From: Lumbricus rubellus
Lineage: Eukaryota; Annelida; Clitellata; Crassiclitellata; Lumbricidae
DNA length: 64,000 bases
Reading direction: 5' to 3'
NCBI GenBank assembly: GCA_945859605.1
Contig: OX243812.1
Coordinates: 43,769,009-43,833,008, forward strand
Positions within the stretch are counted from its first letter, which is position 1. Every line of letters begins with the position of its first letter. The notes below the pieces were generated by a model. The model saw only the letters and a list, made by a program, of their open reading frames with translations, ran no database searches and had not been told where the DNA came from. This document shows, in pieces, positions 1 through 11,095 of this stretch. The position numbers and the translations under genes were made by a program.

Positions 1-384
1 AATATAATTGTCATTTAAATAGAAGTTGGATGAAACGAATATTTGCCTCATTGGAAGCTGGATTGCTGACGATTCATGCTGTCCTAGATTACACCAGCAG
101 GTACTAGCTTCATATGGGAGTGACTGAATGACACTAACAAGTTATAAGTTCACGCCTGGATGGACAGGTGTGTACCGGTATGACACTAATTAGTTGACAC
201 AGCACGGGGAACTGGATAATTAGTCTAAGTTTAAGCAAATTATACTTTGTGCAGCAGGGGGGGAATTGTCCGGGGGAGTTAATGTCCTAGGCTAAATCAG
301 GGGGGTTTCTGTCCGGGGGGGTTTTTGTCCGGGGGGGTTTTTGTCCGGGGGGGTTTTTGTCCAGGGGGGGTTTTGTCCGGTCAC
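1..384. repeat. Dispersed duplication, copy 1, ending in G-rich minisatellite
   Basis: This block is repeated almost base for base at 6719-7104, including the sections around the words TAGAAGTTGGATGAAACGAA and GTTGACACAGCACGGGGAAC. It ends in a tandem G-rich minisatellite at about 260-384, built from roughly 16-bp units of the form GGGGGGGTTTTTGTCC. The block probably represents one end of a mobile or segmentally duplicated repeat. No coding content is seen. The right boundary is GTCCGGTCACC, and the same word follows the G-rich block at 18705-18717, so it may be part of the repeat terminus. Confidence 0.75.
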
Positions 385-1310
385 CGATGTCAACATCGAC
401 TTTCTACTTGAGTTCCGCAAGAAAACCCTTCCGAGCAATGAAGAGTCCCTGCTGAACAGACAGAAGGTGTGGGATGGTCCACTGATAGAGGCTGACAAGG
501 CAGCGGTTTGGGCCGCCTACAGTGATCCGGTCAATATGGCGAGGTTATTCGCAGTGACCTCCCCTCATGCGGGGGACTGGTTATCAACCGTTCCGGTGAC
601 CGCCTGCGGCTTGGACCTAAGCAACGAGGCAATCCGGGTGGCTGTTGGATTGCGTCTGGGTTTGGATTTGTGTACGCCACACCAGTGTCAGTGCGGAGAG
701 TCCACCGACTCAAGAGGACACCACGGGTTGGCCTGCAGACGATCGTCTGGAAGAACAGCCCGACACTTTGCGGTCAACGACTTGGTGTGGAGGGCGCTTG
801 CGAAGGCGAATATCCCGAGTTCAAAGGAGCCGCCAGGCTTGATTAGAACGGACGGAAAAAGACCAGACGGGGCCAGAGTAAAATATATCGCTTGGGACTT
901 CACAGCCATCCATACATGTGCGGTCTCGTATATCCATCTGTCATCAACGACACCCGGAGGAGCTGCGGAACATGCGGCGGATCGGAAATGCAGCAAATAT
1001 TCCACGCTTCCTATCTCCCACGAGTTTGTGCCAATCGCTATTGAAACGTTGGGCCCCATCAATCGCGCGGGTGGGGAGTTTTTGTTGGAGTTGGGCCGCC
1101 GTGTTGCCGCTGTTTCCGGCGATCCAAGGGAGATTGCGTACCTCTTTCAGAGGATTTCCATTTGCACACAGCGTTTTAACGCCGTTGCTTTTAGAGGCAC
1201 CTTTGCATCACACCCCGGGGACGATAGCAATGCACTTTATGCTTGAACACAATCTTTTCTGTTTTTAGTTTTATTTTCGGCTTGAGTGTTTTTTCAATAA
1301 ATGGTGAAGT

Positions 1311-1311
<1 letters not shown>
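380..1311 (+). pseudogene. C-terminal fragment of RLE-type non-LTR retrotransposon polyprotein
   Basis: The open frame runs to the TGA at 1244-1246. The nominal ATG at 341 lies in the G-rich repeat, so the element-derived part starts near 380 and is 5'-truncated. The protein has a Cys/His cluster (CQCGESTDSRGHHGLAC) followed by GKRPDG and then AWDFT about eight residues later. This matches the zinc-knuckle plus PD-(D/E)XK-like arrangement of site-specific LINEs that encode a restriction-like endonuclease. HAADRKCSKYS and VPIAIETLGP look like the conserved tail of the same proteins. The reverse transcriptase is missing. The untranslated tail leads into a TAA microsatellite at 1312, as expected for a LINE 3' end. 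The clade is not assigned. Confidence 0.6.
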
Positions 1312-1375
<64 letters not shown>

Positions 1376-1575
1376 CCGCCCGAGGGATCTTTACTACCTC
1401 GGGCAAAAAAAAAATATATAAAAAATAAAGAAATAAAAATAAAATAATAATAATAATAACACTTTTGCCTCACACCCTGAAGACGAGGCCTGACACACCA
1501 GACATACACTTTTCATATAATAATAGTCCATAAGTCCCTGGGGAATGAAGTACCTCAGGGAAAAATAATAATAAC

Positions 1576-1606
<31 letters not shown>
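1312..1606. repeat. Cluster of TAA/AAT microsatellites (LINE/SINE tails)
   Basis: Three A/T-rich trinucleotide runs lie close together: about 1312-1374 (TAA repeats), 1439-1459 (AATAAT) and 1564-1606 (AAT). They sit at the 3' end of the retrotransposon fragment to the left and at the tail end of the minus-strand SINE to the right. The simplest reading is that they are the microsatellite tails of retroposed elements. The short segments between them resemble each other (TTTGCCTCACACCCTGAAGAC and the related TTTGCATCACACCCCGGGGAC near 1202), which suggests repeated 3' ends of one LINE family. Confidence 0.7.
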
Positions 1607-1950
1607 TAATATTCGTTTATTCAAATTCAATCTGACACAACGCAGAACGATTACAGGTACAAGTTATACGAAATGCGGCCAGCTTCGCACGACACGTAGG
1701 TCGGCTACAACAGGTTCGGTAACTTAACATTAATGGCCTAAGTGTTGGAACGCTCCTGATCGGCCAAGCCAGGAGTGTGAGGGGCTAACCTATTGACCCG
1801 AGGCAAACATCACAAGTCACAACAGAAAGCGCCACTGGCAGCTAACAGAAAATTCAAATAAACTTTTGCCCTGAGCGAGGCTTGAACCCGGGTCGCGATA
1901 ATGACTCTCAGTTTATCGGCCAACGCTCTCTCCATTGAGCTAGTTTGTCA
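1607..1950 (-). mobile_element. tRNA-derived SINE
   Basis: On the minus strand an A-box-like segment (TAGCTCAATGGAGAGAGC, 1925-1942, with complementary GCTC/GAGC arms) is followed by a B-box-like GGTTCAAGCC (1879-1888). These are the two internal RNA polymerase III promoter elements. The anticodon and acceptor stems do not fold properly, so this is not a functional tRNA. The body continues leftward to TTGAATAAACGAATA and an AAT-rich tail. A partial relative with CGTTTATTCAA...GACGCAGCGCAG occurs at about 13186-13240, which supports a dispersed SINE family. Confidence 0.6.
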
Positions 1951-2045
1951 AAACTGACAAAATAAAAACATTCAGTGACAAGTACACTCGTGATAGATTT
2001 TCTACAGTTTCAGTGTGCATCTTATGCATTCGTATGATAAACGTT

Positions 2046-2540
2046 TTTGTGCATGCTTTCCGCATACAATATAATTAGGCTACATTTGGAACAGCGGTGT
2101 TCGACTTTGTGATCAATCTGTCGAGGGCAACTCTGGCATCGACCTCTTTTCTTAGTAGCAGTTTGAACTGGATCAACCGCTGGCTCCATTCCAAGTGCTA
2201 ACAGTGCTTGAGAGACTGATGGCTGATGACATAATTATGTCCGCCGTTACGGAGCGGTGCGTGATAAGCGGTCTGATTAGCTCATGACTAACTTCCAGCA
2301 GGAACACACGGCGCTTGTCCAAACGTAGGCCTACTGAATGTGCGTGATCTCGCCGCGTTGGATTCTGCAACTTCCATAATATTACGACATACGCGTTGAG
2401 CGGCTGCTGCATCAACCAAGAAATAGAAGAGACGCGTTCATCATCTTCTGGTCCTGCGACTGCAAGTATATCCCTTAGTTTCCTGGTCAAATGAGTCCAC
2501 GGCACCTTTTGTGGCAACAAGCAACCACATATCTCCAATA
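2046..2540 (-). pseudogene. piggyBac-like transposase, C-terminal remnant
   Basis: The frame from about 2538 encodes SSISWLMQQPLNAYVVILWK and VFLLEVSHELIRPLITHR. These resemble the late helical region of piggyBac/PGBD transposases, where an LxxxALNAYxxxK segment is followed by a basic segment and an L-x-E-L-x-x-L motif. After a frameshift near 2190 another frame gives KKRGRCQSCPR and DHKVEHRCSKC, which fits the C-terminal Cys-rich zinc-binding domain of the same family. The catalytic Asp triad region is absent. The nearby sequence CCCTTATAGGGTAACC next to TTAA (2813-2816, read on the minus strand) fits a piggyBac terminus, so this is an internally deleted copy. No opposite terminus was located. 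Confidence 0.6.
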
Positions 2541-2780
2541 TTTCAGTTCTAACAGCCAGGCCTACTATGTTTAGGCCTGTATCTACATAGTGCAGAAATG
2601 ATTTATCCAGTACCGGAATATAAAACCTTATTCTTCATATCAGTCTGCCGCTAGTTGGCAGTGCAATCTGGCACAGCTGAAAACGACATTGTGAAGCAAA
2701 AACATATTTTAAAAAAGTAACAAAAGCAAAAGTCTTCTTTGTTTTATTCAAAGGAAGGGTACGAAAAAAGTAGACTGGGG

Positions 2781-2816
2781 GTTATATTTTACCCCCGGTT
2801 ACCCTATAAGGGTTAA
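2781..2816 (-). mobile_element. piggyBac-like terminus with TTAA target
   Basis: Read on the minus strand, TTAA (2813-2816) is followed by CCCTTATAGGGTAACCGGGG. piggyBac elements insert at TTAA and carry termini that start with CCC. The transposase remnant at 2046-2540 lies just inside on the same strand. Confidence 0.5.
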
Positions 2817-2835
2817 GTTATACTAGGCTTCGTAA

Positions 2836-4721
2836 TCTATATCTATAAGAGAAGATGTTTATATATTTATTTATATGTATGTATGTATGTATGTATATAT
2901 ATATATATTTGTCCAGAATGCACGCCTACAGTTTCGCAGCTATTGATCTGAAATTTTGCACCTAGACAGGGGTCCATCAAACTTAGCAAGTGCAGGGGTT
3001 GGCAAATTTCTAACACCATTGGGGCCAGGATGGGTGGAATTTTTTTTGGGGGGGCGAAATTTTTTTTTGCCAGCTATTGATTCCAAATTTTGCATTTAGA
3101 CAGAGGACCGCCAGGTCCTCCCAGAATTTGAGTTGGCGAATCTGTACCACCAGGGAAAAAATGGAGAGGGGCCAAAAACTCAATTTTTCCTATTTTTACA
3201 CCATCGCCATAGTTTCAGAGCTATTCACCTGAAACGTCGCAGCTAGATAGTATGCCACCGGGACCACCTTGCTCCTCCAACAACACACACCTCGCCCCGC
3301 AGGGGCCGGGTGGGGCAGGGCGTTGCTTAGGGGGCGAAAAAAAGTTGGGGGCCAAAATATTTTCAGCTATTGATGTCAAATTTTGCATTTAGAAAGAGGA
3401 CTGTCAGGTGGAGGATTTGGCGAATTTTTCCCACCAGAGGGAGAATGGGGGAGGGGCGAAAACTCCATTTTCCCTATTTTTACACCATCGCCATAGTTTC
3501 AGAGCTATTAACCTGAAACGTTGCAGCTAGATAGGATGCCACCGGGACCACTTCGCCCCTAACAACACACACACCTCGCCCCACAGGGGCCGGGTGGGGC
3601 AGGGCGATGTTTAGGGGGAGCGAAATTTGGGGGGGGGGGTCGAATTTTTTTTGCAGCTATTGATGTCAAATTTTGCATTTAGACAGAGGACCGTCAGGTC
3701 CAGCCAGTGGAAGGTTTGGTGAATCTCTCCCACCAGGGGTCCACGGTGGGGTGCGAAAACCCAAACTTTGCTATTTCTATTCCATCGCCATAGTTTCACA
3801 GCTATTCACTGGAAAAGTTGCAGCTAGATAGGGTGCCACCGGGACCATCTCGCCACCAACCAACGCACACTTCGCCCCGCAGGGGCCGGGTGGGGCAGGG
3901 CGTTGTTTATTGGGGCAAAAAATTTGGGGGGGGGGAATTTTTTTGAAGTTTTCCAGCTATTGATCTGAAACTTTTCATCTAGACAGAGGACCGTCAGGTC
4001 CAGCCAGTGGAAGGTTTGGTGAATTTCTCCCACCAGGGGTCCACGGTGGGGTGCGAAAACCCAAACTTTGCTATTTCTATTCCATCGCCATAGTTTCACA
4101 GCTATTCACTGGAAAAGTTGCAGCTCGATAGGGTGCCACCGGGACCACCTCGCCCTAAACCAACACACACTTCGCCCCGCAGGAGCCGGGTGGGGCAGGG
4201 CGTTGTTTATGGGGGCGAAAAATATGGGGGGGGGAATTTTTTTGCAGTTTTCCAGCTATTGATCTGAAACTTTTCATCTAGACAGAGGACCGTCAGGTCC
4301 AGCCAGTGGAAGGTTTGGTGAATCTCTCCCACCAGGGGCCACGGTGGGGTGCGAAAACCCAAACTTTGCTATTTCTATTCCATCGCCATAGTTTCACAGC
4401 TATTCACTGGAAAAGTTGCAGCTCGATAGGGTGCCACCGAAACCACCTCGCCCTAAACCAACACACACCTCGCCCGGCATGGGCCTGGTGGGAGCAGGGT
4501 GCTGTACGGGGTGGACACAAATTTTGGGGCGAAATTTGTTTTGCAGCTTTGCAGCCATTGATATGAAATTTTGCATGTAGACAGAAGACCGTCAAGTCCA
4601 GCCAGTGGAGGGAGCCATGGTGGGGGCCCGAAAACCCAAACTTTTGCTACTTCCATTCCGTCGCCATAGCTTCACGGCTATTTACATAAATTTCCCGGGA
4701 ATCGCCGGGTACCCCAGCTAG
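2836..4721 (+). mobile_element. Helitron-like element with internal ~285-300-bp tandem repeats
   Basis: The element starts with TC (TCTATATCTATAAGAG) after an A at 2835 and ends in CTAG (4718-4721) before a T at 4722, so it sits between A and T as Helitrons do. Just before the end, CCCGG and CCGGG form a short hairpin followed by TACCCCAG and CTAG, a Helitron-like 3' structure. The interior holds about five diverged units, marked by GGGGCCGGGTGGGGCAGGGC near 3301, 3585, 3881 and 4181, with spacings of 284, 296 and 300 bp, and by AGTTTCACAGCTATTCACTG. No helicase or Rep coding sequence is seen, so it is non-autonomous. Confidence 0.65.
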
Positions 4722-4786
4722 TGTAGTGATAAATGTCAATCATGTTCTGAGGAACCTTTTTCCACCTCTAGCAAAAACCACCTATA

Positions 4787-5367
4787 CACCGTGGTTAAAA
4801 AAAGTAAGCCAAATTGTTTTGCATATATCTCTAATACCTGATGACATATCAAACTAAAATTTTCCAAATATTTAGAGAAGTGGACCAAGAATATGATTCC
4901 CAAATTTAATGAGATAAAGTTGAACGGATAAAAAGATATGAAAATCTAAACTTCATATACCGAAATTTCAGTTTGCAAGCAATTTTCTGTTAGATTCAAC
5001 AAAAAGTAAGCCGAACTGTTTTTCTTACATCTCTGATGTCTGATGAGTAATCATAAAAACTTTTCCACAATATTTAGGGAATTGAACCAAGAAAAGTATT
5101 CCAAAATATCATGTCATAAATTTAAAGGGATAAAAATATATGGATATTTCAACTTCATCACCCGAAATTTCAGTTTTCAGCAAGTCTGTTATGGTGTCCG
5201 TTGCGGTTTCGGCGCTTGGTCGTTCCCAATTTATTCTTCCTTGATCCTGGAGTAAAAATTAATTGAACATAATTATCGCGACGTTCTGCTGTCACAACAT
5301 CTTCTACTTGTAATCAGAAATCTAGCCCCAGAAGGCTGATTTTTTCAACAGGACAATGCCAGCCCAC
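4787..5367. mobile_element. Mariner-like element, 5' half (family A)
   Basis: A TA dinucleotide at 4785-4786 is followed by CACCGTGGTTAAAAAAAGTA, and the next 580 bp match the left half of the complete element at 46203-47397. The copy breaks off in a GCCAGCCCACGCC segment and joins a different repeat family at about 5366. The right inverted repeat and the transposase C-terminal part are missing. Confidence 0.75.
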
Positions 5368-5792
5368 GCCACTCTCTGTCTGAGTCTGTCTCGCATCATG
5401 CTTCCGGTCAGCAGGTCTGCTCCTTACCATAAACATCTTGGAGCCGCTAGACTACATTGTCCGATTGAAGAGAATATTGGGAGAGAGGTACGAAGGACAA
5501 CCTGGGTAAATGCCCGTATGTGGTCCACGTATGCTCTCTAATTCGACTCTCTCCACCGGCTGTCCTGACCGGCCTGTGCATGTGTGCTCCACATCATGAC
5601 ATCTTGAAGCATCTGGGTCGCTATGTCACTTGTGTCGTGTTTTTTGCGGATTTATAGGTCTTGGTCTTTTTCTGCCAGTGTATCTCCACCCATCTGGTAA
5701 ACCTTCCTCCTTTGTCCGGGCTTAGGACCGGCACAGAGGCGTTGTTGGTTCCCTGTGGCGGAGGATGGATGCAGTTTAACGTCATGCCCAGG
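5366..5792 (-). mobile_element. Dispersed retroposon-like repeat (family X), copy 1
   Basis: This segment matches 54649-55089, sharing for example CTCTCTGTCTGAGTCTGTCT, GGTCGCTATGTCACTTGTGT and TGGATGCAGTTTAACGTCAT. The second copy is flanked on its left by a TCA/ATC trinucleotide run, which on the minus strand is a 3' GAT-type tail, so minus-strand retroposition is inferred. Short open frames in it are not conserved as a recognisable protein. Confidence 0.6.
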
Positions 5793-6149
5793 ACCAGTAA
5801 CTCTTACACCTGGCTTAAATCTGGCCTATATGGTTACTTCCGTATGCATGGGTCGACAATACTGAGTTATACTAGGCATAACGCTATTCCGAGTCTGGAG
5901 TAGGAATAGCCGGCTATACCCAGCGTGAACAATAGGCGGTCGTATTTAGCTGGACAGTGTGAACAATAGACGGCAGTCGTTATTGCCTTTTGGCCCGTGT
6001 TCTTTTGGCTACGTTGGCAACGACCGCATATAACAATTTATCTTTTGAGCATACGCGCTCAGCTATTGCCTATTAAGTTGGGGGAATACCCAGCGTCATG
6101 CGTCGTCGGTCGCAAGGAATGTCCAGTGTGAGCTTCTTCCCTCGGTTGT

Positions 6150-6235
6150 AGGACAAACCCCCCCTGGACAAAACCCCCCCGGACAAAAACCCCCCCGGAC
6201 ATTAACCCCCCCGGACAATTCCCCCCCTTGTAGAA
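6150..6235 (-). repeat. Inverted copy of the G-rich minisatellite
   Basis: CCCCCCCGGACAAAAACCCC-type units are the reverse complement of the GGGGGGGTTTTTGTCC units at 260-384 and 7010-7104. Together the three blocks frame two divergent segments. G-quadruplex potential is clear from the runs of 6-8 G on the minus strand. Confidence 0.85.
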
Positions 6236-6289
6236 TATATTGCGCATAAGTTGTCGTACTATAAAACGGTGGTCCGAATTACGCAAGTT

Positions 6290-6716
6290 GGATTGATGAA
6301 AAGAATTCTCTCTAAATAGAAGCCGTATTGATACAAATAAATTTTACTTAAATGGGAGCTGGATTGATGAAAATGTTCTTGCATAAATGGAAGCTGGATT
6401 GATAAAAATGTTCTTGCATGAATGGAAGCTGGATTGATAAAAATGTTCTTGCTTAAATGGAAGCTGGATTGATGGAAATGTTCTTGAATAAATAAAAGCT
6501 GGATTGATGGAAATGTTCTTGCATAAATGGAAGCTGGATTGATGAAAATGTTCTTGCATAAATAGAAGCTGGATTGATGAAAATGTTCTTGCATAAATGG
6601 AAGCTGGATTGATGAAAATGTTCTTGCATAAATAGAAGCTGGATTGATGAAAATGTTCTTGCTTAAGTGGAAGCTGGATTGATGAAAATACTCTTTCTTA
6701 AATTGGAGCTGGATGG
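6290..6716. repeat. 35-bp minisatellite
   Basis: About twelve copies of a 35-bp unit of the type AAGCTGGATTGATGAAAATG + TTCTTGCATAAATGG occur in tandem; CTGGATTGAT recurs at 35-base spacing (for example 6359 and 6394). Because 35 is not a multiple of three, the minus strand reads through in a rotating frame, giving a long repetitive open frame that I do not consider a gene. Scattered single units occur near 30-70, 10120-10200, 12215-12290 and 12415-12540. Confidence 0.9.
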
Positions 6717-6718
6717 AC

Positions 6719-7104
6719 AAATATAATTGTCACTTAAATAGAAGTTGGATGAAACGAATTTTTGCCTCATTGAAAGCTGGATTGCTGACAACGATTCATG
6801 CTGTACTAGATTACACCAACAGGTACTAGCTTCATATCGGAGTGACTGAATGACACTAACAAGTTATAAGTTCACGCTTGAATGACAGCGACAGGTGTTT
6901 ACCCGTATGACTCTAATTAGTTGACACAGCACGGGGAACTGCATAATTAGCCTAAGTTTAAGCAAATTATAGGTCTACCTGCACTCACTTGTGCAGCAAA
7001 GGAGGGAATTGTCCGGGGGGGTTAATGTCCTAGGCTAAATCAGGGGGGGGAATTGTCCGGGGGGTTTTTGTCCGAGGGGGTTTTGTCCGGGGGGTTTTGT
7101 CCAG
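6719..7104. repeat. Dispersed duplication, copy 2, with G-rich minisatellite
   Basis: This is the second copy of the block at 1-384, with the same order of words and again ending in GGGGGG-TTTTGTCC units (about 7010-7104). The junction with the following AACGTT-rich array is GTCCAGGCCCAAGCAGCACA. The inner part of that junction resembles the terminus CCAGGCAGCACG of the foldback element that starts at 13757. Confidence 0.85.
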
Positions 7105-7915
7105 GCCCAAGCAGCACACAAACGTTAATAAAACGTTCGCAAATGGTTAGCGGACACGTTCGTCTAACGTTTGGAAAAAACGTTGATAAAACGTAGATTT
7201 GGCAGTTGTCTTAATGTTTATAAAACGTTTACAGCAAACGTTAAATGGACGTTATGATAACCAAAATTAAACGTTACTTTAACGTTAACATAACCTTTAT
7301 ACAACGTTCGTAAATGGTTAGCGGAAACGTTCATCTAACGTTTTGAAAAAACGTTGATAAAACGTAGATTTGGCAGTTGTCTTAATGTTTATAAAACGTT
7401 TACAGCAAACGTTAAAAGGACGTTATGTTAACCAAAATTAAACGTTACTTTAACGTTAGTATAACCTTTATACAAAGTTCGTAAATGGTTAGCGGAAACG
7501 TTCATCTAACGTTTGGAAAAAACGTTGATAAAACGTAGATTTGGCAGTTGAATTAATGTTTATAAAACGTTTATTGCAAACGTTAAAAGAGCGTTATGCC
7601 AACCAAATTTAAACGTTACTTCAACATTGGCATAACCTTTATTCAACGTTCGTAAATGGTTAGCGGAAACGTTCATCTAACGTTTGGAAAAGACGTTGAT
7701 AAAACGTAGATTTGGCAGTTGACTTAATGTTTATAAAACGTTTATTGCAAACGTTAAAAGAGCGTTATGCCAACCAAATTTAAACGTTGCCTCAACATTG
7801 GCATAACCTTTATACAACGTTCGTAAATGGTTAGCGGAAACGTTCAACTAACGTTTGGAAAAACCTTGATAAAACGTAGATTTGGCAGTTGACTTAATGT
7901 TTATAAAACGTTTAC
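7105..7915. repeat. 171-bp AACGTT-rich tandem array
   Basis: The word AAATGGTTAGCGG recurs at 7141, 7312, 7483, 7654 and 7825, an exact 171-bp period, giving about 4.6 copies. Each unit contains several AACGTT/AAACGTT motifs. The left edge CCAAGCAGCACACAAACGTT resembles the terminal inverted repeat of the 13757-18688 foldback element, so this is probably one arm of a related element whose other end I did not find. Confidence 0.85.
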
Positions 7916-8590
7916 ATGGAAGTATGCAAATAATTAAATCGTTTATTTAATCAACCATCAAAAAGGCATAAAATTATGCTATATATAAATATATCTAACA
8001 TCAGAATGTCTGAAAAAATTAATTTCTATTAGGCTTATATAAAATTATATGGCACTGAAACTAAGGATGACAACAGGTTCTAGTTAACACCAAAATGTTT
8101 AAGTTCAGCCATTCAATGTGCACGTGCAACACTGTACAATTATCAATAACCAATGAGTTTCATAGCTATGGTGAAAACAAATTTATATATATATATAATC
8201 TTTTCACACTGCGAAATTTAGTTTATTGATAAATTAGACTATACACCAGAGCAAATATACAGAGGCAGTGGAACTTCAAAACATGTTCTGATCGTAAACT
8301 TTGTTGTGTCCTGTGTAGCTTGATTAAGCAGATTAATTAAATAGAGTCTTAGCAAAAGAAACCTCAAAACTAGCAATAATTAGCTTATACAGGTGTGAAA
8401 CAACAATGTTCAAGTATCTAGAGGGTAGTCAGAGCCCTAAAAATAAAAGTGCAGTATAAAGTGTAGACCTAATCTTTGATAAAGGTTCATTACACTAATG
8501 TCTTAACACAAACACAATAGTTTTAAATTAAAAGAGCAGTCTGTTAGGCTTGCCTATGAATGTTTTAGAAATGTTACCAACAGCATTTTT
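7916..8590. other. AT-rich unannotated DNA
   Basis: No repeat, RNA or coding feature is recognised here. On the minus strand it would be the 3' flank of the open frame at 8591-9160, and AATAAA occurs on that strand at about 7948-7953 (TTTATT on plus). This leaves a 3' UTR possible but unproven. Confidence 0.4.
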
Positions 8591-9160
8591 TTAAACCCTG
8601 CTTTTGAGGATTTGTAGCCATTCCTCTCCCTGGACGTTTAATCCTCCCACCGACAGTGTACGCATTGTGGCCAAGTTGGATAGGGGTGCACTGTGCAGGT
8701 TAATCAAAAACTTTTTGAAACAAATGTCTGTCTCGGTAAAGATATCAACCCTAACCTCTCGGCTGACAGCCCAGAAAGCTAACCACGCAACAATCACAAG
8801 TCCACATGAATATCCACATAAAGATGATGCAACAATGCTGAAGAAATCTAGAATGGTCCATCGTAAGATTAGTTCCAAGTGTTTCTGGGATAATTGAGGT
8901 GGAAGGCGAAAGGTGTAACATAGGATGTTGTTGCAAGAAGACGGTCCAATGCCTGTGGCTGATTGATGTGGTGCATCGTTGTAGATACGAGTGCAGCACC
9001 ATGAAGTAGGTCCCCGACATGCTGTAGAGAGCATTGCTCCTCGTCCCAGCAGGATGAATGCAGGAACACAGAGCCCACTAGCGAATTCTAGTGTTTCTCT
9101 GAAACCAGATCGCAACCTTAATTCAGTTACTAATGTTATTGAGATTCTGCGTATATGCAT
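8591..9160 (-). CDS. Unrecognised open frame with hydrophobic segments
   Basis: This 189-codon frame is the longest open frame in an otherwise repeat-poor stretch. I do not recognise the product. Visible features are a hydrophobic stretch around FASGLCVPAFILLGRGAML, another around ILDFFSIVASSLCGYSCGLV that continues to VAWLAFWAV, and many Cys residues. Two shifted minus-strand frames across the same bases are also open for 69-89 codons, which weakens the coding case. Upstream on the minus strand is a possible acceptor, GGTTTCAG at about 9103-9110, so an exon rather than a whole gene is conceivable. It could equally be chance or a decayed element. Confidence 0.2.
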   Translation of the reverse strand: MHIRRISITLVTELRLRSGFRETLEFASGLCVPAFILLGRGAMLSTACRGPTSWCCTRIYNDAPHQSATGIGPSSCNNILCYTFRLPPQLSQKHLELILRWTILDFFSIVASSLCGYSCGLVIVAWLAFWAVSREVRVDIFTETDICFKKFLINLHSAPLSNLATMRTLSVGGLNVQGEEWLQILKSRV

Positions 9161-10692
9161 GCATCTGTGTAATATGCATGTATGTTGTTGACATGGATAC
9201 CCATTACAGAGTCACAATAATTACACAGAAGATGTCACTGGAGCATGCTAGTTATTAAACTGTAGCCCAACAATTTACAGAAATTCATAATTCTCTTAAT
9301 TTTAAAATAATCAGGACAGCCGCCAAGAAATCAGTCCAGTAAGATTCAGAGTCAGCCTATGATGGTTAAGCAGCTAAGAATTATTTAAGAACAATATTAC
9401 ACTCGTAGGCGACTGAGTAAAACAAAAAAATACAAAGTGAGTTACAGTCCTGATCTATTTCCAGCAAACAAAAAGGTTACTCAGCAGGACAGTTCTAGTT
9501 TTATGAATGGCAAGATAAAGACAAAGAGATGACCTGTTTCAACAATGATCAACTCCAGCAAAGAAAGTTTTAATTCAAGCATAGATACCATTTTAAAAGT
9601 CTTAAATGCAGTTGATGTATGGTCACATTTTAAATATACAAGACAACACATTTATTTTCAGATTATAAACTATATTTGGCTTAATTACATTGCATTACTA
9701 TCTTGAAGAAACAAAGCTGTGCCTTATAAAGCGACGAATTAGTTAAATGGCAAGCCTGAATAAAGACTCAGGTTTTTAGTATGATGGCATGGCAACACCG
9801 AAAACGGAGTATCTGAGTAAGTAAACAATTATAGGTCTGCATGACTCACTCAAAGCGAGTGCTGCTACCTACAAGCCACATCCCACTGCAAAATGCACTC
9901 AATAAATGCATTTCAAGACGAAATTTAAGCAATAAGGAATTTTTTACAATAGAAAAGTGAGTGAAAGCCTCCAGAAAGATTTTAAAACGGTAATTTATCA
10001 TTTTAATATTTCTTCGTTACTTGTACATGCAAGCTGCCTTTATCGTCCGGAAATTATAATTGGAACAGAAATTTCATTGATGACAAGAAAGAATTCTTGC
10101 TACACTAGCTGACTAGCAGACTTTAGATTGACGAAAGTAATTCTTGCTTAAATTGTGCACACGATTGGATTCATAAAAATAATCCTTGCACAAATGCAAC
10201 CTGCAATGCTTTGAGCATGATATGATGCCATGGTAGGCTATACTAACTAACACAGTTTAATATTTGATGCCATTAAAATTCAAGTAATTGCCTACTTACT
10301 GAGAGCATTGAAATATGGAATGTGGCTGCAGCACTCTATTTGAGCGAAGTTTATGGCGTTCATATTGCCATTGGTTACATAGATATGCATTCAGACTTCA
10401 GGATTATTCGATGGATGATGCCTTGTGCATCAGACCCCAACACAATGATAAACAATCTAATGACAAGCAAAAATTATATTATTAATTATGCTACAAAGTC
10501 ATGAATCTTACTCTGAATGTCTGTGTCATCCAATATTTGATCCTCCAGAACTGCGGAGGATGAAGATGGGTTATGACCGACCTCTTCTGACCTACAAAAT
10601 TTCACAGTACAAAAGTACACTTTTATCATAACCATCAACAACGCAGTCATCATTTTCGTCAAAAACATCATCATAACAATTTGTTATCAAAA
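9161..10692. other. AT-rich unannotated DNA
   Basis: No gene, RNA or obvious repeat is recognised, apart from degenerate single units related to the 35-bp minisatellite around 10120-10200. Confidence 0.4.
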
Positions 10693-11023
10693 CCGTAGCT
10701 AGGGGGTGTTTGAACACCCCCGAAATGGAAAAAGAAAAAAAATAATATAATGCATTTACTAGCACATGATGTAAAACCACGAAATAAAAACCACGAAATC
10801 ACCAACCGAAATGAAAAATGTAACAAAAAATAGAATGAATTGGTGACATTTCTCTGAAGATTTTGGTCGAATGACTAAAAAAAAGTCATAAGTTTTTCAG
10901 ACTGAAATTGGTGACATTTTCTGAGGATCTGAGGATTTAGGTCGGATGATTAAAAAAAGGTCGTCAGTTTTTTGGGACCGGAAAATTTGAAGAAACACCC
11001 CTGAAATCAAATCCTAGCTACGG
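10693..11023. mobile_element. Small TIR element containing a CGGACGACTAAAAAAAG-type module
   Basis: The ends are inverted: CCGTAGCTAGGGGGTGTTTG on the left and the reverse complement CCGTAGCTAGGATTTGATTT on the right. The interior (10860-10990) carries two copies of a motif of the form GGTCG(A/G)ATGA(C/T)TAAAAAAA followed by GTCATAAG or GTCGTCAG. The same module occurs at 37745-37940 and, on the minus strand, at 60690-60850. No coding sequence is seen. Confidence 0.55.
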
Positions 11024-11095
11024 CCTTGGTTGTCATGGGCATTATCAGCATGAGGACTATTAAATAGAATTTCAAAATTGTCACCATCACGTAAT

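Noticed and set aside
1871..1947. Functional tRNA gene on the minus strand
   Set aside because: A and B boxes are present, but anticodon and acceptor stems do not pair. It fits a SINE head.
6259..6720. 153-codon repetitive open frame on the minus strand
   Set aside because: It is the 35-bp minisatellite read through; the period is not a multiple of three and there is no start or splice context.
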